64,000 nt of DNA from Zoroaster sp. YZ-2022 (lineage: Eukaryota > Echinodermata > Asteroidea > Forcipulatida > Zoroasteridae): contig CM055823.1 in assembly GCA_029582265.1 (NCBI GenBank), positions 26,338,569 to 26,402,568 of the forward strand. Reading direction: 5' to 3'. Numbering within the stretch: the first letter of the stretch is position 1; each line of letters begins with the position of its first letter. The position numbers were made by a program, and so were the translations under genes. Shown here in pieces: positions 21,003 through 33,160 of the stretch. The notes beneath the pieces were generated by a model. It was not told the origin of the DNA, did not search any database, and worked only from the letters and a program-made list of their open reading frames with translations.

Positions 21003-24000
21003 CCGGTCACCGCGCGCACCACATATAAGCCATAAAGCAGGTACGTCTAGGCTATGGGGGGGGGGGGGGACGGGACGGGGACGGGGACAGAATGATACTG
21101 TAACCCATGCTGTACGTAACAAAGTAAGCTCTATTTATTTTAGGCCAAAACAATAACTTGGAGTAATAAACAACTCTAATTTCAGGGCAACGTTTTAAAT
21201 AACGCTCTGTGAATTAATGAATACACTACATGACTTTGGGAATTCTAATGAACACTTTAACATACAAAAGTTAGTGAACTGTTCTGTACACAAGCAGCAA
21301 TAACGTATTCTGGCTGCATGCAGTGTACTCGCCGCGCCGAAGTCCATAATTTTCGCGTGTTACCTAATGTTTTTACAGTAGGTATCTAAAATAGTCTCAT
21401 GATTATGTTTCTAACCAATTAACAAATAAAACATTAAAAAAATAGTAAAATGTTTCAATTTATGAAAAAATATCTCTAGACCCTCTGAAACAAGTTGGGC
21501 TTTATAACTTTGGGGAAATCAGTTAATTAACCCAGATAATTAACGATTTTACTACCTACTGTGAACAACAGTATTAACTTATTTTTATTATTTTATCAAC
21601 TTTTTCAAATAAAATAATGTGTATAATTTTTAAACTTAAAGCATCAATAAATTTCCCACAATGATTGTTAAATAAATAATGTGGCAAAAAAAGAGTCTAG
21701 AAAATCAAAATGGATGGTATTTTTTTTCCAATATTTACTATTAAATATTGGTTTTGGTTAGCCGGTTAGCAAATATCTAAATAGTCAGTGAAATGTTGTT
21801 TCATTTTAATTCATGTAATAACCAAATGTTTCATTATATTTTTCGTCTTTGATATCAAAAACAGCAAAAATAAATAAATTAAAAAATTAAGGCCTAAACA
21901 TTTTAAGCATTATTGTGGTACAGAACCTTAAAACTTAACACATAGTTAGACCTTAACATGTTATTGTTTCCTAGGTTGTGACGTCATGGTGATGTCATCA
22001 GATATCAAATTACACTAAATCAAAGTTTGTTTCAAAAAAATCATATCTCATGAACCACAGAAGATATTTTGACAATCTTTGCCTCATCATAAAAACCTTG
22101 AACTAATAATAATAATAATAACTATGCCACATTTCGTTCACAGACATGACCCTAATCTGACCTCTCCTTCTGTTCGAAACCGGAAGTTTAAGTGAAGAAA
22201 TATTCTGAATCACTTTTCTGTAAATATATTTGTACAGCCAAAACATAGTTGCGGATTTCAAATAACTTTAAAACTTAACACATAGTCAGACCTTAACATA
22301 TAGTTCCAGCTAACGCTATGACGACATGGTGAGGTAATCTAATGAATTATTACATAATTAATTATAATTAAAATAATATAACTTATATCTCGTGAACCAC
22401 AATATATATATTTTTTATTCCTTCATCATCATACAGAACATGGAGGACACGACATTTGATACACAGACATGACCCTATTGACCCTTACTTCCGGTCCAAA
22501 CTGGAAGTTCAAGTTTAAAAAAGCTGTTTATAAATTGACGCAAATCTGAAAAGGTATTCGAAAAAACATTCTGGGTTGTTTTTATATCTTAAGTGGGATC
22601 TTCCTTCTATTTTCAAAAATATATTTGGTGACGTCATCGCTGTTAACAGCGCCCTCTGGCGGCATGTTTTTAAAAAGTCACTTTTTGCTATCTTGAGAAA
22701 ACATTAGACAGAATTTTACAAAATTTGGCACAATTGACACCCATATTATATTTAAAATTATATGGATGACTGAACCGGAAGTTAATATATTCAGTATAGC
22801 ACATTATGTTATTTTAATTATATATTTATTATGAAAACCCATACTTCCTGAGGCAACTCTTGTCTTTTGACAACTTTAGGTGATGACATCTCACATATGA
22901 TGCACACTCGAACACCACGAGTTTGTTTTCTACAAACTCTATACAGTACCTCTATTTTTTTTATTCAAGTCCAAAATTTGATTTATTTTTTAACGACTGG
23001 GGGATTAGATCCTCAGACAAATCTATTTCTATATTAATACCATTATCAGCTAAAAATTGCTCTAAGTATGTTTTAGTTTTTAAAATATTCACCGTTTTAT
23101 TTTCTTTAAATTTGTAATCCTTCACTATACCTTCAATTACAAAATTAAATTTAACAAATAAATGAAATTGAAAATATATCAAGACAAAACAATTAACCCT
23201 TAGTACCCCATCTCCTCCAAACTCCTCCAAGGGGCACTTTTGGGGGAAAATTCAGCACTGTTGGAAACTGGTACTTTCACCTCTTCCGACGGGGCAAAAT
23301 TACGACCTGGCAAGAAATACAGGCCATAAGTGCTGAATATGAAAGATCAACAAAAATGTATCGTGCATTTTTATAGATAAGGGCATGTTTTCAAAAGTGC
23401 ACTGATGGATTTTGGAGGATTTAGGAAGATTCCTAGGGAGAATACCTAGCGAGAATACCTAGGGGTTAGGGTTATAATCAGCGAGTTTGGGTATAAACTA
23501 TCCAATGGAAAATTGGAATGGTACCTGTTCCTTCAGAGGGTGGACACAAGTGTATTATTTTAAGATGTACCACAAGTTTTTTTCACTTTTTTAATGGCAA
23601 CTTTCTTTATGTTAACTGAACAATGAATGTTTTCATCAGAACATTGCTATTTTACTAGATGAAGTGAAAACAAATGATATATTTTTCAAGATAGTTGTGA
23701 GATAAACCGTAGTTTTACTGTAAATATGTAGCAAAATGAATTCATTATTTTTTATTTAGTAAAAGTGTTTTGTTTTCCTTTTATCAAGTAAAATAGCAAT
23801 AGTCTGATGAAAAAGAAAAATTGCCAGAAATTACCATCAAAATTTTAGAAAAAACGTAAGGGAAGGTACACCATTGGTATATGGTAATTTATTTCAAATC
23901 TCTAGTTTAAAAACTACGCATCAAAATGTCACAAAGTGATTTCTCGTCGGTCAAGGTGTGGTCTGCATGATGCAGTCTTAGAGCATTCTTTTTGGAAAAA

Positions 24001-26340
24001 TATTTTCCACAAAACAATATCACAAAAAACTGGTATTTGTTGTGTACTTTCTGATGCTATTTTAGAGTGTTGCATATTATAGGAATGATGTGTCACAAAT
24101 GTTTCAAACGAATGGTTTCTATCCCGTGTGGACAAACTGATGATGCAGTTGTTGAGAAGGATTTGCCACAAATGTTACATACAAATGGTTTCTCCATGGT
24201 GTGGAATGTCTGGTGATGTTTAAGTGTGCTTGCCTGAAAGAATGATTTACGACAAATGTCACAAACAAATGGGTTCTCATTGGTGTGGACTGTGGAGTGT
24301 CGATGATATTTAAGTGAGCTTGAATGTGAGAAGGATTTTCAACAATTGTGACAAACAAATGGTTTCTCTCCAGTGTGGACCCTCTGATGCTGTCTATAAG
24401 ATCACTATTTTGTGACAAAGACTTTTCACAAATAAATTATTTCTCTCCAGTGTGGTCTCTCTGATCCGGTTTCAGATTGTACTCTCGTGAGAACGATTTG
24501 ATACAAATGTCACAAACAAACGGTTTCTATCCAGTGTGGACTCTCCGATGCCGTCTAAGATTGCTATTATGTGAGAAGAATTTTCCACAAATGTCACAAA
24601 CAAATGGTTTCTCACCAGTGTGGACTCTCTGATGCCGTCTAAGATAGCCATTTTGTGAGAAGGATTTTCCACAAATGTCACAAACAAAAGCTTTCTCATT
24701 GATATGAACTGACCCATGGCATTTAAGTGAGCTTGACTTTGATAAGGATTTTCCACAAATGTCACAAACAAATGGTTTCTCTCCAGTGTGGACTCTCTGA
24801 TGCCGTCTAAGATAGCCATTTTGTGAGAAGGATTTTCCATAAATGTCACAAACAAATGTGGACTCCAGTGTGGACTCTCTGATGCCGTCTAAGATAGCCA
24901 TTTTGTGAGAAGGATTTTCCATAAATGTCACAAACAAATGTGGACTCTCAAATGCTGCTTAAGATCGTGTTTTTGTGAAAACGATTTGCCACAGATATCA
25001 CAAAAGAAAGGTTTCTCATTGGTGTGGATTCTCTGATGTCTTATAAGATTTCTATTTTCTGAGAAGGATTTTACACAAATGTCACAAACAAAAGTTTTTT
25101 TTTCCAGTGTGGACTCTGATGCCGTCTAAAATTGTTTTCTTGTGAAAAGGCTTTTCCACAAAAGTTACAAACAAATGGTTTCTCCATGGTGTGGACTCTC
25201 TGATGCTGTCTAAGATTGCCATTTTGTGAGAAGGCTTTTCCACAAATGTCACAAACAAATGGTTTTTCTCCAGTGTGGACTCTCAGATGCTGTCTAAAAC
25301 TGCCTTCATTCAAACAGGATTTGCCACAGATGTAACAAGAAAATGGTTTCTCTCCAGTGTGGACACTCTGGTGCTTTTTAAGATGGTATTCTCGTGAGAA
25401 CGATTTTCCACAAATGTCACAATCAAATGGTTTCTCCATGGTGTGGACTGCCTGATGGCATTTAACTTAAGTGAGCTTGTGTGTGAAAAGGATTTTCAAC
25501 AAAATGTCACAAACAAATGGCTTCTCTCCTGTGTGGACTGCCTTGTGGCATTTATGTGAGCCTGACTGTGAGAATTTTTCACAAATGTCAGAAACAAATG
25601 GTTTCTCTCCAGTGTGGACTCTCAAATGCTGTTTAAGCTCATGTTTTAGTAAGAACGATTTTCGACAGATATCACAGAAGAAAGGTTTCTCAGATACTCT
25701 TTAAGATTGTATTCTTATGAGAATGACTTGTTACTATTGTAACCTCCATTGTATAACTCAACAACTTTCCTTCCTCCAGATCCGGTGGGCTACAACTTAT
25801 TGTTATAACTTTATAAGTAGCCTCTGAATTAAGAAAATACACTCATTTGGGAAAATTAAAACGTCCCAAAGAATGACTATTTGCGGATTGCCCACCTGTA
25901 AAATGAATGCAAACCCGGGCGAATTTGGTAGCGCACATACGTACATGTAAGAAATTTATGTTACTGAATTTGGAACATTGCCGAATTCGGAGTTTTCTTG
26001 TAGTTGCACGAATATGCAGGTACGTACGTGTAGCTAGCTGTGGCCGCCAATGTGTGCTGCATGCATGAATAAACGGTCTGATCAGGTTGACCACCAGCAC
26101 GCCGTCGACCGTTTTGATACAAAAAATTAAACAAACAGTTTGGAAAAGATAATCACAAATTATCCATTCTGTGGACTGCATCGAGAGCTTGCGCGCCGAC
26201 CTAGCGCCAGATCCTTGTATTGAGGAGGCAGGAGGTATAGGCTGATGAGGCGCAAAGGCGCTCTGAGCTCCCTTTTCTTAAGCTTTCATGAGCTCGGTTG
26301 ATGATGATACAGCGCCACCATGAGGCCATCATGCGCAACG
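21003..26340. repeat. Segmental duplication block A2 (carries Z3)
   Basis: Near-identical to 4412-9660 along its length. Between 21003 and 24100 no protein gene was recognised. The CTCF-like motif is at 22647-22663. Minus-strand frames near 22961-23230 exist in both copies but resemble no family and are not called. Confidence 0.85.
24110..25704 (-). pseudogene. Z3: C2H2 zinc-finger array, broken duplicate of Z1
   Basis: Matches Z1 finger for finger but the frame is split. 25071-25439 holds three whole fingers from an ATG equivalent to that of Z1, then is lost through a 2-bp deletion at the end of the fourth finger (CACTCTGATG for CACTCTCTGATG). The middle fingers continue in another frame. 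24527-24937 holds four more, ending HTG* like Z1. At about 24826-24948 part of a finger is duplicated with a lost linker. Upstream (25471-25704) two extra fingers remain readable with one Cys-to-Ser change and a stop. No route through the array avoids a frameshift, so it is best regarded as dead, though single-base sequencing errors could mimic part of this. Confidence 0.75.
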
Positions 26341-26360
26341 CATTTTTTTTTCACTATAAA
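25745..26360. repeat. 5'-flank module, Z3 copy
   Basis: Same ordered motifs as 9170-9670, ending in GATACAGCGCCACCATGAGG. A minus-strand SINE follows directly. Confidence 0.65.
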
Positions 26361-26370
26361 CCGCACGTAC

Positions 26371-26698
26371 TGTATCCACCAAACTGGTGCTCAAGGCGCA
26401 TGACATTATTACCCCTGCTCATCAGGCTCATTAATCATTCCTGAAACCATCTCAGCTCCCTGGGGAGTATACAGCTCAATTGCTGCCATTTCAGCACATT
26501 ATGGGCTAGTCAAAACACAACAACCAACTCTGCCCTCACAGGTACCCATTTACCCCTGGGGGAAGAGAAGCAATTATGGTAAAATGTCTTGCTCAAGGAC
26601 ACAAGTACCCTGATCACGGTTGGGATTCAAACCCACATTCTGACGACTCAACCATCAGACACAAATCGGATGTACTAAACCGCTCGACCATGGCACGC
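26371..26698 (-). mobile_element. tRNA-derived SINE (minus)
   Basis: The reverse complement shows the tRNA-like head (CCATGGTCGAGCGGTT then GGGTTTGAATCCCAACC) at 26600-26698, with the body extending down to 26371. It sits at the same place in the flank, after a GCGCAC-like string and CGTA, as the copies at 33791 and 37868. Confidence 0.85.
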
Positions 26699-28440
26699 TG
26701 TCCGTCCGGCGAGCAGCCTTTTTCTAATTCTTGATCAAAGTTTTCAGTCCACTCGAAAATTAGAACTGAAATCACCAAAAAATATGTCTCTTTAAACAAT
26801 CAAAAAGAGAAATAAAGATTTTAAAAAATCCGCAGGTACTGATCCAGATGATTGTTATAATGTTGCGTCCAATTTCCTCCAAAATATAACCTTTCTCCAA
26901 GTTGCCTAAAGGAGAGAGATGGGTTAGGGTGACAGACTGATCGATTTCAAAGAAGGGTACTTAAGATGCGAGGGGCTGAATTTATATTGTAAAAAGGAAA
27001 CACCCAAAACAGCACATTCTTTAGATTGCCTATCTTCAAAATCCGTCAGGGTTTTGATGGGATAAAGGGGAGCGTTTTTTTTTTTTCAAGTCCACAATTT
27101 TTAATTTTTTTTACGACTTGGGGGGTAATAATAATAATAATGAACATTTGTAATGCGCTGGTATCCGTCAAAAGAGACGCTCATGGTAAAGCACTATGTG
27201 ACGAAGGGGGGTTTATCTCCTCAAACAAATGCTACATGTGTATTTCTATATTAACACCATTATCAGCTTTACTCTAAGTATGTTTTAAAAATATTTCACA
27301 ATTTTATTTCTTGTAATCCATAATCCTTCACCAATTACAAAATTAAATTTAAATAACAAATGAAATTGAAAATATATAAACAATACAAAAAAATTAACCC
27401 TAACTAAAAACAAAACCTCCAAGGGGCACTTTTTAGGAAACATTCAGCACTGATGGAAACTGATACTTTCACCTCTTCCAATGGGGCAAAATTACGACCC
27501 AGTGGCAAGAACAGGCCATAAGTGCTGAATATGAAAGATAAATGAAAATGCATGGTGCATTTTGAAGATAAGGGCATGTTTCCAAAAGTGCACTGATGGA
27601 TTTTGGAGGATTCGGGAATATCCTAAGCAAGTCTGATGAAAAAGAAAAATTGCTAGAAATTACCATAAAGTTTTGAAAAAAAAAAAAAAAACTTAAGGGA
27701 AGGTTCACCATTGTTGGTATTTGGTAATGTACATTCATTTCAAAATGTCTAGTTTAAAAACAACGCATCATAAAATTAACCTGTGAAAATTTCATCACAA
27801 TTTGTGCTCACATTTATCAGAAAACAGCAACACAGAACTGTTCGTGTTACATGTTTGTTAAAAATTGTTTTACAAAAAGTTGCTGGATTTTTGTAAATTC
27901 AACAACAATATTTGTTATCTCGGAGATGAAAGCATTTTAGATAAACAAAAACATTCTCAGCATAACTGCTACGTGTATCAACATGTGATTTTTGATAATT
28001 TTGTAAAATAATGATTGTTACATGTTCCATTTAAATTTATCTGTATGTGAAGAAATTTCTGCAAATTTTACAAATTTCTGACCTTGTTATTTCCAATGGC
28101 ATGTATTGTAGACTGACGTTGTCTAGACTTGAGATCAAGTCGTAGATTGGCTGTATTTGTCCATGTGGATGCGCAGCATTCCATAGCGTGCGGACTGTGC
28201 ATTACATGTCAACTACCTCAAACCCATTGTATTACATACTTCACATTGGCAGCAGTGTATCACCACGAGTACGAGTGTCAGCCGAATTCACGCGATCAAT
28301 GCTGCATGTTGGGGGCGCTATAAACAGCGCTATGACAGACTGCGCAGTACACAGACGGATACAGCTAATATACAGAATTGATTTCAAGTCTAACACTGTC
28401 TCAAGTTACATGTATGATCTTGTGTGAACAATTTGCCATA
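26699..28440. repeat. 3'-flank module, Z4 unit
   Basis: Shared with 34120-35745 and with 38190-39171 plus 41174-42300: TAAGATGCGAGGGGCTGAAT, TCCAAGGGGCACTTTTT, ACAACGCATCATAAAATTAA, CGTAGATTGGCTGTATTTGT, CTATGACAGAC. A TAA trinucleotide repeat lies at 27127-27141. No coding gene; short frames such as 28129-28427 recur in all copies but have no family resemblance. Confidence 0.7.
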
Positions 28441-28612
28441 AATGTCACAAATTGGTTTCTCGTCAGTTAAGGTGTGGACTGCATGATGTAGTCTTTTTGG
28501 AAAAACATTTACCACAAAATAATATCACAAACAAATCGTTATCTGTTGTGTAATTTCTGATGCTGTCTAATTAGAGTGCTTGCATATATAAGAATGATTT
28601 GTCGCAAATGTC
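28441..28612 (-). pseudogene. Decayed fingers downstream of Z4
   Basis: Minus-strand sequence right after the Z4 stop reads as a further finger (DICDKSFLYMQ-like) whose first cysteine codon is the TGA that ends Z4. More distant finger scraps reach about 28441. Confidence 0.7.
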
Positions 28613-30145
28613 TCAAACGAATGGTTTCTCTCCAGTGTGGACTCTTTGATGATGTTTAAGTGTGCTTCCTTGAGAGAAGGATTTTCCACAAATGTCACAA
28701 ACAAATGGTTTCTCTCCAGTGTGGACTCTTTGATGATGTTTAAGTGTGGTTCCACGAGCGAAGGATTTTCCACAAATGTCACAAACAAATGGTTTCTCTC
28801 CAGTGTGGACTCTCAAATGCTGTTTAATACCTTGTTTTTGTGAGAACGATTTTCCACAGATATCACAGAAGAAAGGTTTCTCATTGGTGTGGACTCTCTG
28901 ATGCTGTCTAAGATTGTTATTAATTGAGAAAGATTTTCCACAAATGTCACAAACAAATGGTTTCTCTCCAGTGTGGACTCTCTGATGCTGTCTAAGTTTG
29001 TAATTAAATGAGAAAGATTTTCCACAAATGTCACAAACAAATGGTTTCTCTCCAGTGTGGACAGTTTGATGATGTTTAAGTGTGCTTCCTTGAGAGAAGG
29101 ATTTTCCACAAATGTCACAAACAAATGGTTTCTCTCCAGTGTGGAATCTCAAATGCTGTTTAAGCTCATGTTTTAGTGAGAACGATTTTCCACAGATATC
29201 ACAGAAGAAAGGTTCCTCATTGGTGTGGACTCTCTGATGCTGTCTAAGATTGCTATTATGTGAGAAGGATTTTCCACAAATGTCACAAACAAATGGTTTC
29301 TCTCCAGTGTGGACTCCCTGATGTTTTATGAGATTGCTATTATTTGAGAAGGATTTTCCACAAATGTCACAAACAAATGGTTTCTCTCCAGTGTGGACTC
29401 CCTGATGTTTTATGAGATTGCTATTATTTGAGAAGGATTTTCCACAAATGTCACAAACAAATGGTTTCTCTCCAGTGTGGATTCTCTGATGCTGTCTAAG
29501 TTTGCTATTAGTTGGAAAGGATTTTCCACAAATGTCACAAACAAATGGTTTCTCTCCAGTGTGGACTCTCTGATGCTGTCTAAAAATGCTATTATATGAA
29601 AATGATTTTCCACAAATGTCACAAACAAATGGTTCCTCACAAGTGTGGACTCTCTGATGCTGTCTAAGATTGTATTTTTGTGAGAACGATTTGCCACAGA
29701 TATCACAAGCAAATGGTTTCTCTCCAGTGTGGACTCTCTGATGTTTTATAAGATTGCTATTATCTGAGAAGGATTTTCCACAAATGTCACAAACAAATGG
29801 TTCCTCACAAGTGTGGAATCTCTGATGCTGTCTAAGCTTGTGTTTTTGTGAGAACGATTTCCCACAGATATCACAAGCAAATGGTTTCTCTCCAGTGTGG
29901 ACTCTCTGATGTTTTATAAGATTGCTATTATCTGAGAAGGATTTTCCACAAATGTCACAAACAAATGGTTTCTCTCCAGTGTGGACTCTCTGATGTTTTA
30001 TAAGATTGCTATTATCTGAGGAGGATTTTCCACAAATGTCACAAACAAATGGTTTCTCTCCAGTGTGGACTCTCAGATGCTGTCTAAGGTGCTGTTCTTG
30101 TGAGAACAATTTGCCACAGATGTCACAAGAAAATGGCGTCTCCAT
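28613..30145 (-). CDS. Z4: C2H2 zinc-finger protein, 18 fingers
   Basis: The longest array in the window: 510 aa from the first in-frame ATG (30145, METPFSCDICGK), although the frame stays open without ATG to 30196. It holds eighteen complete fingers with uniform [17 protein letters not shown] spacing, broken by TCEEPF and TNEKPF linkers. Helix -1/3/6 residues vary, for example D/N/K, Q/K/Q, Q/T/H, L/E/Q and R/T/H, while position 6 is mostly Q, K or H. Fingers 9 and 10 are identical, an exact 84-bp tandem duplication at 29307-29474. It ends EKPFV* at a TGA replacing the next cysteine codon. There is no separate effector domain, so if translated it would be a nuclear nucleic-acid binder; the target cannot be predicted reliably. 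The upstream flank is interrupted by a 2.75-kb element at 30791. Confidence 0.8.
   Translation of the reverse strand: METPFSCDICGKLFSQEQHLRQHLRVHTGEKPFVCDICGKSSSDNSNLIKHQRVHTGEKPFVCDICGKSFSDNSNLIKHQRVHTGEKPFACDICGKSFSQKHKLRQHQRFHTCEEPFVCDICGKSFSDNSNLIKHQRVHTGEKPFACDICGKSFSQKYNLRQHQRVHTCEEPFVCDICGKSFSYNSIFRQHQRVHTGEKPFVCDICGKSFPTNSKLRQHQRIHTGEKPFVCDICGKSFSNNSNLIKHQGVHTGEKPFVCDICGKSFSNNSNLIKHQGVHTGEKPFVCDICGKSFSHNSNLRQHQRVHTNEEPFFCDICGKSFSLKHELKQHLRFHTGEKPFVCDICGKSFSQGSTLKHHQTVHTGEKPFVCDICGKSFSFNYKLRQHQRVHTGEKPFVCDICGKSFSINNNLRQHQRVHTNEKPFFCDICGKSFSQKQGIKQHLRVHTGEKPFVCDICGKSFARGTTLKHHQRVHTGEKPFVCDICGKSFSQGSTLKHHQRVHTGEKPFV
29307..29474 (-). repeat. Exact 84-bp tandem duplication of one finger
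   Basis: Two identical 84-bp units (starting GTGTGGACTCCCTG at 29307 and 29391) encode fingers 9 and 10 of Z4, each with helix NNSNLIKH. Confidence 0.85.
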
Positions 30146-30375
30146 GGCATGGATCCTGATCTGATGTTGTCTAAGATTGCTTTTTTGTGGCAACAATTTT
30201 CCACAAATGTCACAAAATGGTTTCTCTACAGGGTGGACTCTAGATGCTGTCTAAGGTAGTGGTTCTTGTGAGAAAAATTTGCCACACACCACAAACAAAT
30301 GGTTTCTCCCCAGTACAGACTCTCAGATGCTGTTTAAGATTGTCTTCTCATGAGAATGATTTGTTACAAATGTCA
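30146..30375 (-). pseudogene. Decayed fingers upstream of Z4
   Basis: Two to three finger remnants in changing frames, including EKPFCDICGK with one residue lost before the first Cys; the same loss is present in Z5. Confidence 0.65.
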
Positions 30376-30424
30376 CAAAGAAACCGTTTCTCTCCAGAAA
30401 TGCCATCCAATTAGTTGCGATTAT

Positions 30425-30790
30425 TGTAACCTCCATGTTGTATAAGTATAACTCAACATCTTTCCTTCTTCCTCCTCCGCCCCTCCGGATCCATGGGCTA
30501 CAACTTAATGATATCACTGAATTAAGAAAAGACTTCTCGGTTCTCATTGGGAAAATTAAAACGTCCCAAAGAATGACTATTTGTGGATTGCCCAACTATA
30601 AAATGAATGCAACCCCGGTGAATTTGGTAGAGCACAGAAGAAATTTATGTTACTAAATGTGGAACACTGCCGAATTCGGAGTTTTCTCTTACGAATATGC
30701 AGCTCAGGAGTCAGGTACACATGTACACAGTACGTGTAGCTAGCTGTGGCCGCTTGTGTGCAGCATGCGGAACAACGGTCAGATCAGGTC
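30425..30790. repeat. 5'-flank module of Z4, left part
   Basis: Matches 9170-9480 and 37195-37540. The module breaks at 30790 and resumes at 33540, where the TIR element was inserted. Confidence 0.7.
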
Positions 30791-31462
30791 GCATGCCAGT
30801 CAACTCGCCCCCTCGCAAACTCTTCCCTTACAAACTCGCCCCCTAACAAACTCGCCCTCCGGTGATACAAACTCGCCCCTCCACAAACTCGCCCCCCACA
30901 AACTCGCCCCTCCGCCAACTCGCCCCCCGCCAACTCGCCCCCCGGCAAACTCGCCCCCGACCCATATTGAATAATATGGGTCGGTATTGAATATTGAATA
31001 ATACTCAATTTACCCTGGTTGTAAAATTGTTTTTAAACTTGAAAATAAAAATATTGTTTTCGATTTTTAAAATAAAATGGTATAATTTGGAGAAGCTCTC
31101 AAAACTTTTAATCAATATTCTTTGAAATGTGTAAAATTGCTGTTAACATTTTGTCAAATAAAACATTTCTTTTCATAACCATGATATTAATGTTTCATTT
31201 TCTCAATAATTTTTCACTACCGTCGAAATAAACACCAACGAATTAAGTAGTCTTCATTCACTTCTTCTAAAACAATATTTTTATTTTCAAGATTAAAAAC
31301 AATTTTACTGTATTTCACGGAAATTGAAAGACTGTACCAGTGTAATATTTTAGATTGTGCATGACTACGTTGCGCGCGCTGATTGCGCATGCATGTGGGC
31401 CGCGCCAGCGTGGTTGCCTGCGGTATGCTTTTCTTGCAAACATTTCTTGCAAAAAGTCAAAC

Positions 31463-31745
31463 TTTTTTAAATACTCGAAGGGAAAATTTTTCCTGTACAA
31501 GTGGTAGGCCTACAATTTTGTTTTTACAATTTTGTCATTACTTGGTGCTACAATATGACGCCATACAGGTCTGATAAGCCTACACAGGGAGCCGCACCTA
31601 TTGTGATGGATGTGCATTGTGGTCACCCAGCGCTTCCCGTCTTCAGCGATCATCGGTAAAGTTAAAAAACACACACAAACAAAAAAAATGTAAAAAAACC
31701 AAGACGCGAACAGGCCCCAGTGGTAGTCTTGAGTGACATACGACT
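31463..31745. repeat. Direct repeat R1 inside the TIR element
   Basis: Nearly identical to 32883-33160: AATACTCGAAGGGAAAATTT, CAATATGACGCCATACAGGT, GTGATGGATGTGCATTGTGG. The two copies flank a MITE and a large palindrome. Confidence 0.75.
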
Positions 31746-31870
31746 TACAATGAAAAGTTCTAATTATGAAATGAAGTTGATGATGATGAAATTCATGATG
31801 AAATTCACTCAAACTGGACAAATAAAACTTGTATTTGTCCCTATAGTTTCAATCAGATACAATTTCAACC

Positions 31871-32054
31871 TACACTCTTAAAACTAAAGTGTTGAATCAA
31901 CCTTTTAAGAGTTCGGTGAGTAACAATACTTCATAACGTTAAATTCAACTCAAAGAAAGTGTTGAATTAACACGGAGTCAAGTTAAGTCTAACCTTATCA
32001 ATGTTAAATCCAACTTTATAAAGTGTTAATTCACACTTTAGTTTTAAGAGTGTA
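31871..32054. mobile_element. 184-bp MITE with 21-bp perfect TIRs
   Basis: Ends start TACACTCTTAAAACTAAAGT and are exact inverted copies over 21 bp. The interior is rich in GTTGAATTAACAC-like motifs. Nested inside the 2.75-kb element. Confidence 0.9.
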
Positions 32055-32185
32055 TCACTTTTAGAGAGATCTACAGGGCGACTAAAAAAAGGTAATCCAC
32101 AAATAATGGATTAATATGACCAGGTTATGAGATTTATGATTATAAACATGATTGCATCACGGAGGTAGGAGCTATTAGCTTTCCA

Positions 32186-32860
32186 TTGATACCATCCTTG
32201 CATTCATGCGATCACACATCACTGAGCACCATTGTCTTGAAAATGGAACATCAAATTCCAAAATGTGCAGGTTGGTGAATAATGGGCCCAATGGGCAAAC
32301 ATCCAGAGGAATTGGGCTCATATCCAAACAGAGACAAGATACGTAGGTTACGGGACACACATTTAAATGATTGAAAGAAAACATATCTTATTCATGATAA
32401 TGCGTGATTTTATTTGATAAGATCATTAACCCTTTAGGCACCAACACCTTCCACATGTCCACCTCCACACAAAGTCCATAGCGACGATGCATGTCTTGCA
32501 CAGCTCTTCTCACCATAGCTGGGTCATTGCGCAGCAAGTTGACTTCGTGGGTGATACGATCCTGTAACTCATCAATATCTCGAGGACATGTGGAAGGTGT
32601 TGGTGCCTAAAGGGTTAATGATCTTATCAAATAAAATCATTATCATGAATAATATATGTTTTCTTTCAATTATTTAAATGTGTGTCCTGTAACCTACGTA
32701 TCTTGTCTCTGTTTGGATATGAGCCCAATTCCTCTGGATGTTTGCCCATTGGGCCCATTATTCACCAACCTGCACATTTTGGAATTTGATGTTCCATTTT
32801 CAAGACTATGGTGCTCAGTGATGTGTGATCGCATGAATGCAAGGATGGTATCAAAACCCG
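32186..32860. repeat. Large palindrome around a transposase fragment
   Basis: Left arm about 32186-32460 and right arm about 32587-32860 are near-identical inverted copies of about 270 bp. The 126-bp centre (32461-32586) read on the minus strand encodes DIDELQDRITHEVN and then AVQDMHRRYGLC, typical of the C-terminus of a DDE transposase of Tc1/mariner type. Confidence 0.8.
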
Positions 32861-32882
32861 TGTTTTCGTGAAAACATTTCTT

Positions 32883-33160
32883 TTTTAAATACTCGAAGGG
32901 AAAATTTTTCCTGTACAAGTGGTACAATTTTGTTTCTACAATTTTGTCATTACTTGATGCTACAATATGACGCCATACAGGTCTGATAAGCCTATACACA
33001 GGGAGCCGCACCTATTGTGATGGATGTGCATTGTGGTCACCAGTGCTTCCCGTCACGGTGATCATCGGTAAAGTTAAAAAACACACAAACAAAAAACCAA
33101 ACAAAAAAAACAAGACGCAAACAGGCCCCAGTGGTGGTCTTGAGTGACATACGACTTATG
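32883..33160. repeat. Direct repeat R2 inside the TIR element
   Basis: Second copy of R1 (31463-31745), with small indels. Confidence 0.75.

Noticed and set aside
28613..29712. Long secondary frames over the zinc-finger arrays (repeating NHLFVTFVEN)
   Set aside because: They are the finger units read one base out of frame; near-identical 84-bp units keep the second frame open by repetition.
30756..31008. Pro-rich or Gly/Arg-rich frames on either strand
   Set aside because: Both are readings of the CAAACTCGCCCC minisatellite; the mirror frame at 33291-33587 is the inverted copy.
32175..32871. A paired 69-71-aa gene family (MFSFNxLNVCPVTY)
   Set aside because: The two frames are the opposite arms of one palindrome and have no other support.
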